64,000 bases of DNA. Source: Rhynchosporium graminicola. Its lineage: Eukaryota; Ascomycota; Leotiomycetes; Helotiales; Ploettnerulaceae. The notes beneath the pieces were generated by a model. It was not told the origin of the DNA. It searched no databases and saw only the letters and a program-made list of their open reading frames with translations. A program made the position numbers and the translations under genes. The stretch covers positions 897,273-961,272 of the forward strand of contig FJUW01000003.1 in assembly GCA_900074885.1 (NCBI GenBank), read 5' to 3'. Of the stretch, positions 37,630 through 48,991 are shown piece after piece; position 1 is the first letter of the stretch, and each line of letters opens with the position of its first letter.

Positions 37630-39069
37630 ATGCGCGCCTTCTTCCGCTCATTCATACGGCACCGTCCCCTCCAAGCATCTACCGGCGCGCGACCCCAGCC
37701 CCAGAAAGTGCAAGTGACGAGAGCAGCAATGTCTGGTGGCACAACTGCAGCGGCAGCAGTGCTATATGCGTGCTCTATGAGCAGTCCTAAAGCTCTAGGA
37801 GCTGTTCCCGAGGACAATGCAGCAAAGGCACACCATGCGAAAGATGGGAAGGGATTTGTAAACCCGTGGCCGAGCTGGGTGGATTTCAATCCGCTGGTTA
37901 TTGGTGGGCAGATGATTTGGTGAGTTTATGTCTACTTTGCCTATCTATTTTAGTCAGACGTTTCGATTTGCAATCGAGCAGAATATCTTCCGCGGCAATC
38001 AAGGAAACTTTAGCTAATACATGTAATGATCCACAGGCGCAGAGTAACAGGCAAATGGACCTGGCCTGACACCACTCCTCCAACCGTAACCGTAGTCCAA
38101 CCCACCTTCCTGCCCTCACGCACTTCCTCCACTTCTCTTCGAGCAACATGGCTCGGCCACGCATGCTACTACGTCGAATTCCCCAGCGGGCTGCGCGTGC
38201 TCTTCGATCCCGTCTTTGAAGACCGCTGCAGTCCGTTCTCATTCATGGGTCCGAAACGATATACCGAACCACCATGCCGGATCAACGACTTACCAGTCGT
38301 AGATATTGTCGTTATATCTCACAGCCATTACGACCACCTCTCTCATCCTACAGTTGTGAAACTACACGAGGCGCATCCGAAAGCACATTTCCTTGTAGGA
38401 CTTGGGTTGAAGAAATGGTTCCATGAGTGCGGGATTGAGAATGTAGAGGAGATGGATTGGTGGGAAGATATTGATATCACACTCTCCGCCACAGCAGGCG
38501 AGAAGCGAATCTCCTCCGCCTCAGGATCCACATCCCCAGAGCACAAAAAGAAAGACGAAGATATCACAGCGCGCATCTCCTGCCTCCCATGCCAACACAC
38601 TTCCGCCCGCACTGCCTTCGACAAAGGCCAAACACTATGGTGTTCCTGGGCCGTTAGCTCAGGCGGCAAATCCGTCTGGTTCGGCGGTGACACCGGCTAC
38701 CGCCATGTCCCCGAACTGGAGAAAGGCGTCGATGATTACGGACCAGACTACGCAGACCTACCACATTGTCCAGCCTTCGCACAGATCGGCTCTTTGCGTG
38801 GCCCATTCGATCTAGGTCTCATTCCAATCGGCGCTTATGATCCGCGGTTCATCATGAGTTCGATGCATGCGAATCCATTTGATAGCGTGAATATCTTTCT
38901 GGATACGAAGTGTAAGAGGGCAATGGGTATACATTGGGGTACGTGGGTCTTGACGAGTGAGGATGTGCTGGAACCGCCGATCTTGTTGAGGCAGGCGATG
39001 AAGTGGAAGGGGCTGCCTGAGACGGGCGTTTTTGACGTTTGTAATATTGGGGAGAGTAGGGAGTTTTGA
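37630..39069 (+). CDS. FMP30: FMP30/NAPE-PLD-like metallo-beta-lactamase hydrolase
   Basis: Two exons (37630-37919, 38037-39069) give 440 aa. The N-terminus (MRAFFRSFIRHRPLQASTGA) is Arg-rich and amphipathic, as in mitochondrial targeting. The metallo-beta-lactamase motif HSHYDHL binds zinc, preceded by WLGHACYYVEFPSGLRVLFDP. Further ligands are likely in CQHTSAR, GGDTGYR and IHWGTW. This matches N-acyl-phosphatidylethanolamine phospholipase D and yeast Fmp30, an inner-membrane protein linked to cardiolipin homeostasis when PE is low. An insert of about 25 charged residues (SASGSTSPEHKKKDED) lies between the metal motifs. Which lipid it cleaves in fungi is inference. Confidence 0.9.
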
Positions 39070-39515
39070 ATGAATCATAGGGAGTTTGAAAAGAGCATTG
39101 GAATCAGGTGGCGAAGATCTTGGGATAACACATGACGCTCGGTGTTCAGGCATTGGGAAACATTAATATCAATTCATATACTGCATTACGCAAAAACTAA
39201 TGCCTAGTTGCCCTATGCCTTTGGAGTACATCCTGGGGTTCGATCACGATCTGACCTCATCACCATATTGTACACCCATCGTGTCACCTTGAACTTCCAC
39301 CGAAAACCATTTACTTTCGTTTACTTTTGAATGAAAAAACAGACCAATGTTAGTGTGAGGAAAATCGTTGGAACATCGCAGTCGTTCTTGATACGACTGA
39401 ACATTTGAAAATGAGCTAGGCCGACATTCTTTGATGCAAAACGAACCATGCGCTCCTAGGATTTTCAATCTACACAGTGTCAGTAACGAGTGAATAATGT
39501 CTACGGAAAGACATA
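39070..39515. other. Intergenic between convergent genes
   Basis: 446 bp of 3' flanks of the FMP30-like gene and the SR-protein gene. Nothing else was seen. Confidence 0.45.
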
Positions 39516-41084
39516 CTAGTAACGAGGGCGCGGTCGTTCATAATCATAAGGGGCTTCTCTCGGAGGATAATCTCTTGGAGGGGGGTAGTCTCTTGGAGGG
39601 GGTCGGCCACCAGCGTATGGGTCAGGTGGGTAGTCGCGACGGTAAGGATCCTCGAATGGCCGACGAACGGGTGGGTATTCATCAACAGGTCCCCGGACTC
39701 TTGGGGGCGATCGGTATCCACGACGATCGTCGTCATAGTATGCACGGCGGGGGCTTCTATCACGATAACCACCTTCACGTCGAGGGCTGTATCCACGGGG
39801 TGGTCCACGACGGTCGTCATAATCACCAGGATGGCGGCGGGGGATCGGAGAACGGGATCGGGCTCGAAAGTCACGGGGCGTATCCGGTTGAGTCTGGCAT
39901 ATATTAGACCAAACCATGGAACGATTGCGGTAGGGGAACATACATCAGCGATACAGGTGACACGGACGCCCTTGAATTCGCGGCCATCAAGCTTCTCTAC
40001 TGCAGTTTTGAGATCCGCAGCAGTCTCAAACTCAACAAAGCTTCTATAAAGAGTATTAGTCCACATTCAATACGAATAGAGGAGTAATATACCCTTTGCC
40101 GTCCCGGTCACGACCAGTCTCCGAGTAGACAACATCGAGGCTAGATTGACGCGCAAAGTCTTTCAGGTCCTATATCCAGATCCACGTAAGTCGCTGTCCA
40201 GGTAGGTTGGTGTACAAACGCCAAGAAGGAGTAATGTTGCCTTCCAATCAGTCCCGAGAAAGATACATGGTCCATCGGATGAGCTTCGTCCTGCGCAAGT
40301 GATCGCCATCCAGAAATATGATGGGCAGCAAGTTACAATAGCAGAAAGAAGTCGAGACAGGATGAAAAAGGCCAGAAGGGAGAGAGAGAAGTCCACCAAG
40401 GTCAAGGCTGCTCAAGCAAATGCACTGGCACGCTGCATTTTTAGATCACCATGCAGGGCGTGATGCTGGCCAGGACTGATATTGACTCCGCTGCTGGAGA
40501 TGTGTTTGTACAACAGGGCGTCCAATGGTATATCAAGTTGCGCAGAGTCCAAGTAGCATAATTCTCTGAGATCCAAGAGTCCGGATGAAGGAACGGGGGA
40601 AACAGACCTGCCAGCTGGTCTCACCTGGAAGTCCAGAAATTTGCATGCGATGAGGAGTACGTCTTGGACGCGGAGCAATGCGCTCGGTATTTGCGAAGGT
40701 CTCACGGGTGCGTGTACCGCGGGCAAATTGAACAGTTAAGCGCTCGCCCATGAAATCCGAGCCATGGAAGGCTATGTAAGGAGTAAGTTATGTGATTGAC
40801 ATTGTAGTGGTGGATGCGGCCTACCGGGAACGACATCGCGGGCATCCATTGGATCCTTATATTCAATGAATCCGAATCCATTCATGAGCTTGATCTCGGT
40901 GATCTCTCCGGTGCCATGAGTGTTGAAGTGCGCCTCGACATCAGCCTTAGTAGCTGTGATTGAGTTAGCAAGGGTCGGAGCGGCGCATACGGCTGAAAGT
41001 AACGGATTCGCTGTCGCATCGATGTTACTGACCATTGCGAGGAAGGTTGCCCAGGTAGAGCCTGGTGGAAGATACCTCAGTCAT
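39516..41084 (-). CDS. srp2: SR-type splicing factor with two RRMs (Srp2-like)
   Basis: RNA-binding protein of 299 aa from six exons: 41033-41084, 40825-40953, 40608-40771, 40093-40169, 39944-40043 and 39516-39893. RRM1 starts STRLYLGNLPRN and contains MNGFGFIEYKDPMDARD. RRM2 starts RMQISGLPGETSWQDLKDFA and contains KGSFVEFETAADL. The C-terminal third is rich in Arg, Pro, Tyr and Asp with RS dipeptides (RARSRSPIPRR) and DYPPPRDYPP repeats. It resembles S. pombe Srp2 and the Npl3/SR group, which act in splice-site choice and mRNA export. The intron at 40170-40607 inside RRM2 is 438 bp, far longer than the others here (49-79 bp). Confidence 0.9.
40170..40607 (-). other. Long (438-bp) intron within RRM2 of the SR-protein gene
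   Basis: The donor is GTCTGT right after the codons for ETSWQ, and the acceptor is ATATAG before DLKDFA. The other introns of this gene are 49-79 bp. All reading frames inside contain stops, so retention would truncate the protein after the first half of RRM2. Confidence 0.75.
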
Positions 41085-41747
41085 TGTGAGTGAGACTGTT
41101 TATCGCGATAGCTGGGTTGCAGCGAAAAACTTAGGTGGCGAGGATTGAGCAAAAGCGCGACGGGATGGAGCTAGATAACTAGTGTTGGTCAACGCTAGCA
41201 GATAGCGTCAAGTCGCGTTGCGTTGCGCACTGTAAGGGCGGCAGACTTAATTGCTGCGATGTGATGGGATGGGATGGGATGGGATGGGTTGCGCAACACG
41301 GCGAGCGGGCTGTGGGAGGTGAAACGAGGATGGCAACATGACATGGGATAGGATGGGATGGGATATGATCATCACATGATCTTTAAGCTAATCCTCTTCG
41401 AGTTGCTCTCAGCTGGGCGGCTTGGGTTGGGCCGAAGCAAGTAGCATCATTCTGTATCCGTTGGATCTGGATATTGGGGTAAAGCAGTAATGTGGCTACG
41501 TGTGAACTGTCATGTTGATGATATCCAAACAAGTAAATTTCAAAGCCAAGGCGGATCATAATCTAGCATTCATTTCATGGTCATTAACTACCCAACCCTA
41601 ACGCCGAATTGTCTACTGACAACCAGACTCCCCTATCCTCCGTCTTCCACAAGAGCTTTAGAACGAACGCCCATTTTCACAATAACAAAAAAATCTAGGT
41701 CTGAGACAACAGATTCCCCAACGCAACGCAAACAACCGGACTTAAAA
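41085..41747. other. Intergenic: SR-protein promoter and NDC80 3' flank
   Basis: Holds GATGG-type pentamer repeats at 41263-41289 and 41344-41366, 180-280 bp upstream of the SR-protein start. No gene. Confidence 0.5.
41263..41289. repeat. GGGAT pentamer microsatellite
   Basis: Five or so direct copies of GATGG, followed about 55 bp later by a shorter, interrupted set (41344-41366). It lies in the promoter region of the SR-protein gene. Confidence 0.8.
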
Positions 41748-44142
41748 TTAATTCACCTCAACATCCTGGGTATCTTCTCGTCCTTCATCTTCGCCTCCCA
41801 ATTCATGCTCGACCTCATCGACGACAAATCCTTCGTAATCCTCCAAATTCTTCTGAATGTGAACCTTGAATTTGATAATGTCATTAAGCATCTTCTCAAT
41901 CTCTGTGTGCAGCTCTTCACGCAGAGCATTGGCCTTGAGAGTGAGTTGCTCATACCTGACACATGTTAGCTCGATTTTTTTTCGTATGAATAGTTACTCA
42001 CTCGATGTTGGTGTTCATCTCGCGTTGCTCCATTAGCTGCACAGATTCAGTGAGGCCTGCTCGCATCTTTGCTAGCTCCTTCTCCATTTTCTCTATCTGA
42101 GTATCAGAGGCGATCTTCTGAGTGGTGGTGACCTGTATCAAATTAGACTAGGACCTCATAGAAAGCGATCTGTATCCTACCTCTTTCGTCTTCTCATATT
42201 CCTCTTCTGCAGCTCTGACACGATGCTCAAGAGCTTCAACTTCGCCCCGCTTATCTTCGATAGCTTCCTTGATGCCATCAAGCAGATCGTGGTGCTTCAT
42301 CATCTCGTCCATTGCAACGGTTCTCCTCTCAGAAATCTCCTTGCGCAGACTCAAGAAGCTTGCTTTGACTTGGCCACGGAGATCCAGGTTGAGGATATGT
42401 GCTGGCTGATATCCAGTGACAGGGTCTGCCAGCAGTCTATCACTGTCGGTGTTGCCGTTACCAGAAGCTCCCATTTGGGAAGAAGAAAAGTTCGGTCCAT
42501 CGTTTGCAGTGACTTGGAGTTCATAATTCTTTCCCTTTGCGTTTGCAGCGGTGGCTGGGATAAGGCCAATTTGATATCCAAGGCTGTTGTACTTATCAAC
42601 CATACGTTCTAGGTCTTCTAGTTTCCGGCTCGCCTCGCCCTCCTTTTCAGAAACCTTCTTTTTTGCTTCCTCCAATCGCTGTGACGTTGAGTCGATGCCT
42701 TTCTGGAGGCGTTCTCTCTCTACAGTCATGCGATCGATATCAGCCATACTGATTCCTTGACCATCCACGGCCTTTTGAAGATTCGCCCGTTCCTCGTCGG
42801 CTTCCTCGAGCTCTACCATAACTTTGTCTAATTCTCCTTGGAGAAAATCAATTCGAGACTCGTACTTTTCAGACTTCTGGTTCATACGACTATCAAACTC
42901 CTCGAACTTCACCTTATCTTCTTCCATGATCTTGAAATTCCTGTCCAGAGTAGCAACATCAGATCCCGACTTCTCCAGTTGCTCGATTTCTTTTTGCAGG
43001 CGTTCGTGCTCGCCTTCCAGGATATGCAGTTCGTCCAGATATTTCGAGTTTGAACGATCAAACTCACGTGCCATAGCCTCGACGTGTGGAGCAAGAACTC
43101 TGTCTTGATCTTCATCCCCAGCATCCTCGTCCATAGAGAGCCAGTCCCGGTATGCGCCACTCAAAAAGCCAAAGATAATTCTATCTCCGCTAACGTCCAC
43201 TCCAGTCTCGGCACAAGCCTCGTCATAGTGATTTGCTGCATAGCCATCTAACATTTGAGAAAGCTGCATCATCCAGTGCAAGAGGCCGAGGAAGATATGC
43301 CACGAGTTTGCTGATCCACATGCTGTAAGAGAACTTTTCGTGATCATCTTGTGGTAAGGATATCTCAGCTGTATCAAAATGGGAAGGACCTCTTGATCCA
43401 TACTTTTCTGAAAGCGATAGCTAGGGTCGATGCGGTGATAAAGCCATTGGAACATGAAGTTGAAGTCTTTCTGGGTCGGTGATTTGATAATGTTCTGGGT
43501 GAGAGGGTGCTTCATTTCCATCTCGAAATTGTTTGCAGCCATATAGTCTAAGAGCTCCTGCCCAATCTTGGCCTGGTAAGTGCGATCTCGCAGAGGACGG
43601 GGATCCTTCGGTACACCAGCTGGTGCTGGTGCTTGCTGAAAGAAGCTCTGATGCCCCATAGGTCCATTGGTGGAACTCCTTGACCTGTACACACTGCTCC
43701 TTCGTTCTGCGCTCTCTGCAGAAGACATTCCTGTGGTTCCAGGCGCAAGGCTTTTCCTCCCACTGTTATTCTGGAACGATGTGCGCTTTACGGACGACAT
43801 TCCCATGTCTGCTAAGTTTGTTCCTGATGATGATCGCTGAAACTGGGGCTGATTTGGTCGAGGTGGTGCAAGAGAGGCGCGAGATCCAGAAATTGATCGT
43901 ACATGGCTGACAGTGAACGGCGCATTCATGTTGGACCCGGACATGGAGTTGGAGCGCTTCATGGCGGAAGCAGGTTGTGGAATGCTAGAATTGTAATTTA
44001 TGCCGCCGAGAGTCTGTAGGGACATCAGTACTGTCAATTAATGCGCAATTATGTAGAAGATAGATAATTGTATCGCGAGGTTTATGGCGCAACATACCTC
44101 GCGTGGTCGCCGCACGGAGAAAAGACCCGTGTCTTGCGACAT
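41748..44142 (-). CDS. NDC80: Kinetochore protein Ndc80
   Basis: Ndc80 binds microtubules at the outer kinetochore with Nuf2, Spc24 and Spc25. Four exons (44098-44142, 42181-44013, 42002-42132, 41748-41955) give 738 aa. The N-terminal tail (about 130 residues) is Ser/Arg-rich and basic, as needed for Aurora B-type control. The calponin-homology domain includes [33 protein letters not shown] and [13 protein letters not shown]. Long coiled coils follow from about residue 300, with a break near [15 protein letters not shown] that matches the loop region. The C-terminus ends in an acidic stretch ([11 protein letters not shown]). An alternative acceptor lies upstream of the one I use at 44013 but would break the frame. 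Confidence 0.95.
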
Positions 44143-44485
44143 GTTGACTTTTAATATTTGCCAGACGAATTTGGTGATCGAATGCGCAGTTCACAACAAT
44201 ATGACGATGCTGTGAGCGAGTTGTGGGGACGATGCGCGCGATAGAGGCTGTGGTTGTATGTTTGTTGATGCGACTGAAATAAGATTGTTTACAACAAGCT
44301 GCGATGAGACTAGCGTGGCTCTGACGCCAAGCCTCGATGACAAGCCCGAAGCCTCGGCTCGGCCACTGCCTTTACCAGATTCACGTTCGTCCTCATGCTC
44401 CCCGGATTTATTCAGCGATCATTGCATGACGGCGTTGAATATCTCAACTACAAGGTGATTTGGCGTTGAAGTCAGCGAATTTAAT
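44143..44485. promoter_or_regulatory. Bidirectional promoter NDC80/PEX14
   Basis: Start codons diverge across 343 bp with no other gene between. I see no defined site. Confidence 0.45.
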
Positions 44486-45730
44486 ATGGCAATACGTGAA
44501 GACATCGTGGCATCTGCAGTCAGTAATAACATGATTCACGCCTCATACACTTGCTAATCATTTTACAGGTGACATGTGAGAGAATATGTTCGCAACCACC
44601 CTTCCCATATACTGACTGACTGCTTCAGTTCTGCAAGATCCCAGTGTCGCAGGCTCTCCGATAGAGAACCGTATTGCGTTTTTGCAATCGAAGAACTTGA
44701 CTCAGGAAGAGATTGACAATGCTCTCGCGAGGGCAGGAGGGGAGACCGCGCCTGGAAACTATTCCAACTATGCTCCTCAACAGCAACAAGTAATGCGCCA
44801 ACCACAATCGGGATATGGCGGATACCAACAACACCCATGGCAGCAGCCACCTCCGGAGATACCAAAGAGAGATTGGAGAGATTGGTTCATAATGGGGACT
44901 GTGATGGGAGGGGTGGGATACGGACTATATTTCGTGGCGAAGGTAATTCGCCCTTGTCAAGACCCCTATAGAATCGCATTTATTCACCCTTACTACAGCG
45001 TTACGTATATCCGATGATTGCGCCGCCGACTGCACCACAACTAGAGCAAGACAAGCAGGCTATTGATGAATCTTTCGAGAAGGCGTTCTCACTTCTAGAC
45101 CAACTGGCGAAGGACACCGAAACCCTCAAGTCTTCCGAGCAAGCACGAACCGAACGGATAGATGCAGCTTTGAAAGAGGTAGAGACGGTCATCAGCGAGT
45201 TGAAGACCGCAAGCAAACGACGGGAGGAAGACACAAGGAGAATAGGTGATGAGGTTCGGGGGTTGAAGGATTTGATACCTAGAGCAATGGAGGGGCAGAA
45301 AGAAACCACCGATAATAGATTGAAGGAGCTCAACACTGAGTTGAAGAGTCTCAAGACTCTGATGGGTCAGCGAATGAACCCCACGCCTTCAACACCAAAT
45401 ACGGGTAATTCCTATGGCCGAGCTTCGGGCATGGCATCATCAAATACACCCTCAAATGCACCAGCGCAACCAACATCCTCCACCAATGGATCGTCAACGG
45501 GTGAAGTTGTTAGCCCGAAGCCAGCTTCAGTGAGCAATGGAACTGGTTCTGAAATTGTGGCGTCTATGCAAAGCTCTGCTCAAGGTCGAAGCAGTCCTTT
45601 TAATACGGGTGCACCGGCCGGAAAGGCAGCTATCCCAGCGTGGCAGATGGCAGCTGCCAATAAGAGCAACAGCTCATCCAATACAACCGGTACCGGTAGC
45701 GGGACACAAGAAGCTACCGGATCTGCATAG
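44486..45730 (+). CDS. PEX14: Peroxin Pex14
   Basis: Peroxisomal membrane docking protein for the Pex5/Pex7 import receptors. Four exons (44486-44518, 44569-44575, 44629-44942, 44999-45730) give 361 aa. The N-terminal receptor-binding domain reads MAIREDIVASAVTFLQDPSV, then FLQSKNLTQEEIDNALARAG, which is the family signature. It is followed by a Pro/Gln-rich linker, a hydrophobic segment (WFIMGTVMGGVGYGLYFVAK), a coiled coil (about 165-270) and a Ser/Thr/Pro-rich tail. Exon 2 is only 7 nt; skipping it would shift the frame at the conserved VTFLQ, so I consider it real. The SKM-tailed hydrolase at 9.3-10.6 kb would be a typical import cargo. Confidence 0.94.
44569..44575 (+). other. PEX14: 7-nt micro-exon of PEX14
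   Basis: The sequence GTGACAT is flanked by TTTTACAG upstream and GTGAGA downstream. It adds the residues Val-Thr and the first base of Phe, giving ASAVTFLQDP as in Pex14 proteins. Direct joining of exon 1 to exon 3 gives a frameshift. Confidence 0.8.
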
Positions 45731-46398
45731 TCATGTGTTGTTGGTAATTGATGGGACTGGAGATTGCAGATGAAGGCGTCCAAGGGAACTTGAAATCTAT
45801 GGTAAGCAAATATAGTAAATGTGTTATTTTCCAGAGGCATAAATGGCATGAATGGCGTCCTTGTCACAAGTGATACAAAGCATACCTTATACTTAGTACG
45901 AGCACATGTATGTTCCAATCCAAGACAGGCAATTGAACCGGGGCTAGAAACAGCCGTGCGCTGCCGAATGTCAGCCTTGCTGCAAGGTTTCTTAGTCTCG
46001 CAACAGAAAATGCTTGAAACTCAAAACAACGACATCGTTGGGGGACGAAACACAGCTTCGAGAAGTCTCAACCAGGTTATGGCACCCAAACGCGACGGAG
46101 ACGATTAATTTTTATGTGACTTACGGAACTTCTCAATCACATGAGCAAGGAGAAGCCACCCGATCCAGTGCTTAACAGCCACGAGGCCAGGATGAATACC
46201 TCGGCATGTTGACAGACCGCGCAGGTACACCAGTTTGGAACTGGTTTGTATGTGTTGACACGCCCTTCTTTTTTCTTTTCTTTCTTTGACTATTCTTTTT
46301 CTTCTTTATGTTCATAGTTATCTTCACTCAAGTCGACTCCATTTCTCCATTATTCGGCATCTCTCTTGGATCTTCATCCAAGTGCCAACAAACTCAAC
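45731..46398. other. Intergenic, PEX14 3' flank and esterase promoter
   Basis: Contains a pyrimidine-rich tract (about 46264-46310, mostly CTTT repeats) of the kind found just upstream of fungal transcription starts. No gene. Confidence 0.5.
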
Positions 46399-47958
46399 AT
46401 GGATACATCACCAATTCCCATGCTCAAAGCATTTCTTCCTAAAGTCCCCCTCATGGGAAAAACAGCCGTATTTCACACCTTGGGCTTTTCCCAACATTCG
46501 AAATACTGGGACCTCCGTACCGAACTCACAATCAATGTCCTCCGTTCCTTTATCACAGACTCGCCGCCACGGCCTCTCTCCCAGCTACAACGCATGTCCA
46601 TCAAAGGACCTGAAATCAAAGGCCGAATATGGATCAGTAAAGTGACAATGCCGAAGCCGAAGGAGGACGATGTGAGAACGAAGCTGTTCAAAGCTATTGA
46701 GGGGTTGAGAGAGGACGGAAGTGGGATGAGAGGGTTTAAGGAGCCGGATCTGATGAGCGTGGAGGCTGAGTGGACAGGGTATAGAGCTGGTGCTACGAAG
46801 GACAGTAATGAATTGAAGATTAGTGAGGAGGAGAAGTATAGGGAGATAATGAAGGAGGTTGAATCGTCCACTACGGTATTATACTTTCATGGGGGTGCAT
46901 ATTATCTGAGTAAGTGAAGACTACTTCCTCCCTTTCTCCTCGCCGTATTATATCGAACTACACGCTTGGCTTGCCGAAATTCTGTTTTGTACAAAACCAC
47001 AACACTTATAGGTACTAATTATCCCTTAGTGGATCCCGCAACCCATCGCCCTACGACCAAAAAGCTCGCCAAAATCACGAAAGGCCGCTGTCTCTCCATC
47101 CGCTACCGTCTCGCGCCTCAACACCCTTTCCCGACCGCCCTCCTCGATGCACTCGTCTCCTACCTCACCCTCCTCTACCCACCACCCTCCTCCTTCCACA
47201 CTCCAGTACTCCCCCAACACATCGTATTCGCCGGCGACTCCGCAGGCGGCAACCTGTCCCTCGCTCTCCTCCAAACCATCCTCGAACTAAACCGTCAAAA
47301 CCTAAAAATCACGTGGAACGGCTCAGAGAGAGAGATTCCTGTTCCGGCGGGTGTAGCGACCTGTTCGCCCTGGGCTGACATAACGCATTCCTCGCCCTCG
47401 TGTGAAACGAACCAGAAATTTGATTACCTGCCCTCACTTGCCGAAGCCAACAACTCTTCTCGCTACCCGCCTGATAATATCTGGCCCGCCTCTCCACCGC
47501 GCAAGAATCTCTACGCGGAAGACTCCGTGCTTACACATCCTCTCGTGTCTCCCCTCTCTGCGAAAAGCTGGAAGGGGAGCTGTCCGTTGTACATCGAGAC
47601 AGGACAAGAGTTATTGACCGATGAAGCGAGACAAGTTGCGTGCAAAGCAGCGAAGCAAGGTGTGAAAGTCGTGTATGAGGAATATGAGACAATGCCGCAT
47701 TGTTTCGCGATGGTGTTGGAGACGTTGCCCGCTAGTAGGATGTTTTTCGAGAGCTGGGCCACGTTTATCAAAATGGCGGTTGAGAGGCAGAGTGAGATTG
47801 TGACGAAGGGCCGGACGGTGAAGCCGAAGAGTTTGGAGACGCTGAACGTGGATGTCGAGAAGCTGAGTGGGAGGAGTGATGAGGAGGTTTTGAGGTGTAT
47901 GAGGGAGCGGGTGAGGGTTATGAGCGGCGAGGTTCCGGATCCAATCGCGAAGTTGTAG
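46399..47958 (+). CDS. HSL-family alpha/beta hydrolase (esterase/lipase)
   Basis: 479 aa in two exons (46399-46909, 47030-47958). The oxyanion-hole motif is HGGAYYLMD, a variant of HGGG that is completed by the splice (A|TG gives the Met). The nucleophile motif is FAGDSAGGNLSLALL, and the acid/His part probably falls in GQELLTDEA and MPHCFAM. This is the hormone-sensitive-lipase (alpha/beta hydrolase 3) class of fungal esterases; the substrate is unknown. The start at 46399 follows CAAC and begins MDTSPIPMLKAFLPKVPL. An in-frame ATG 33 nt upstream is possible. A short hydrophobic patch near the N-terminus is not a convincing signal peptide. Confidence 0.87.
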
Positions 47959-48991
47959 ATTGACATGTGCGTGAGGAAGTAGTTCAGATGCTGGTTTCCA
48001 GGGTCCCCTAAGATTCGACAGAGGATCGGCACAGCGATGGAAGAGTACAAGGTATAACAGATAGAACTCGTACATCTCTTTAGCACTACATCATATAGTA
48101 GATAATAATCTATCGCAGGAGAGGTAATCTCTAGCTCCGGCTCGCTAAGCAAACTCACAGAAGAGATACCTAGTACCCCAGGCGAATCCAATTCGCGACG
48201 GGCGACGTCCAGGAGTTGGCACGTGACTGAACTTCGATGTCAATATGCTCACTCCTCGACCACTCATTAAACATTGAATAGAAGGCCGCTTGATAGAAAG
48301 AGCTGATATCAATTACTTGTTTTCATGTGTATAATTATCTTTGGACCTGGAGGAATTTCATATATACTGTCAAAGTTGGCGCCTTTTTGATGCACCTAGT
48401 CCTCGCTTGATTTCGCACTTCACGAATTTGAACCGCTTCGATCGACACGGGTCGGATTCATGACAGGTGGGAATTACCAGCTCTACTTGCCCCTCATATT
48501 GAAACCTGGCTCAAAAGAGACTGAGGCTACCTCGGCCTCTTCTCTTAGCTCTAAGATTTATTGATGTTCTTAAGCCTTTCATGTCTAAATCAAGTTCACG
48601 GTATTTTGAAGTTCCCCTGGTTCGCTTCTCTTCGCTTCGGGCTTCATGGATGATGGATTTGGACCTGCGTCGCATTTACGAAAACATCAGTCACGATGCA
48701 TATGAACCATTGTAGTGTGCTACAAAATCATGACGGAGAGGCTTCTATTAATCTCATTTCTATATGCAGTTTAACTGTATCATGCGTAACGCCGCTATCT
48801 CAGACGTTCCAATCGCTGTCATGACAATCGAACCTATTAAAATCCCCATGTTTCTGGCCGACTACTGTTCTCGTCAGGTCGCCAATAGTCTATCGAGCGG
48901 AATTAACCTCTTGAAGGAGACAACCTCTAAAATGCAAAAGCATGCAGAACCATGTGCCATCAAGCAAGCAGGAAAGAAGATGACTGCTTTT
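47959..48991. other. Intergenic between convergent genes, 1.0 kb
   Basis: 3' flanks of the esterase and ERG13. I see no gene. The open frame at 48764-49057 overlaps the last ERG13 exon and is a shadow. Confidence 0.45.

Noticed and set aside
39497..39907. 136-codon plus-strand frame rich in Gly and His
   Set aside because: Antisense shadow of the Arg/Pro/Tyr-rich tail of the SR protein.
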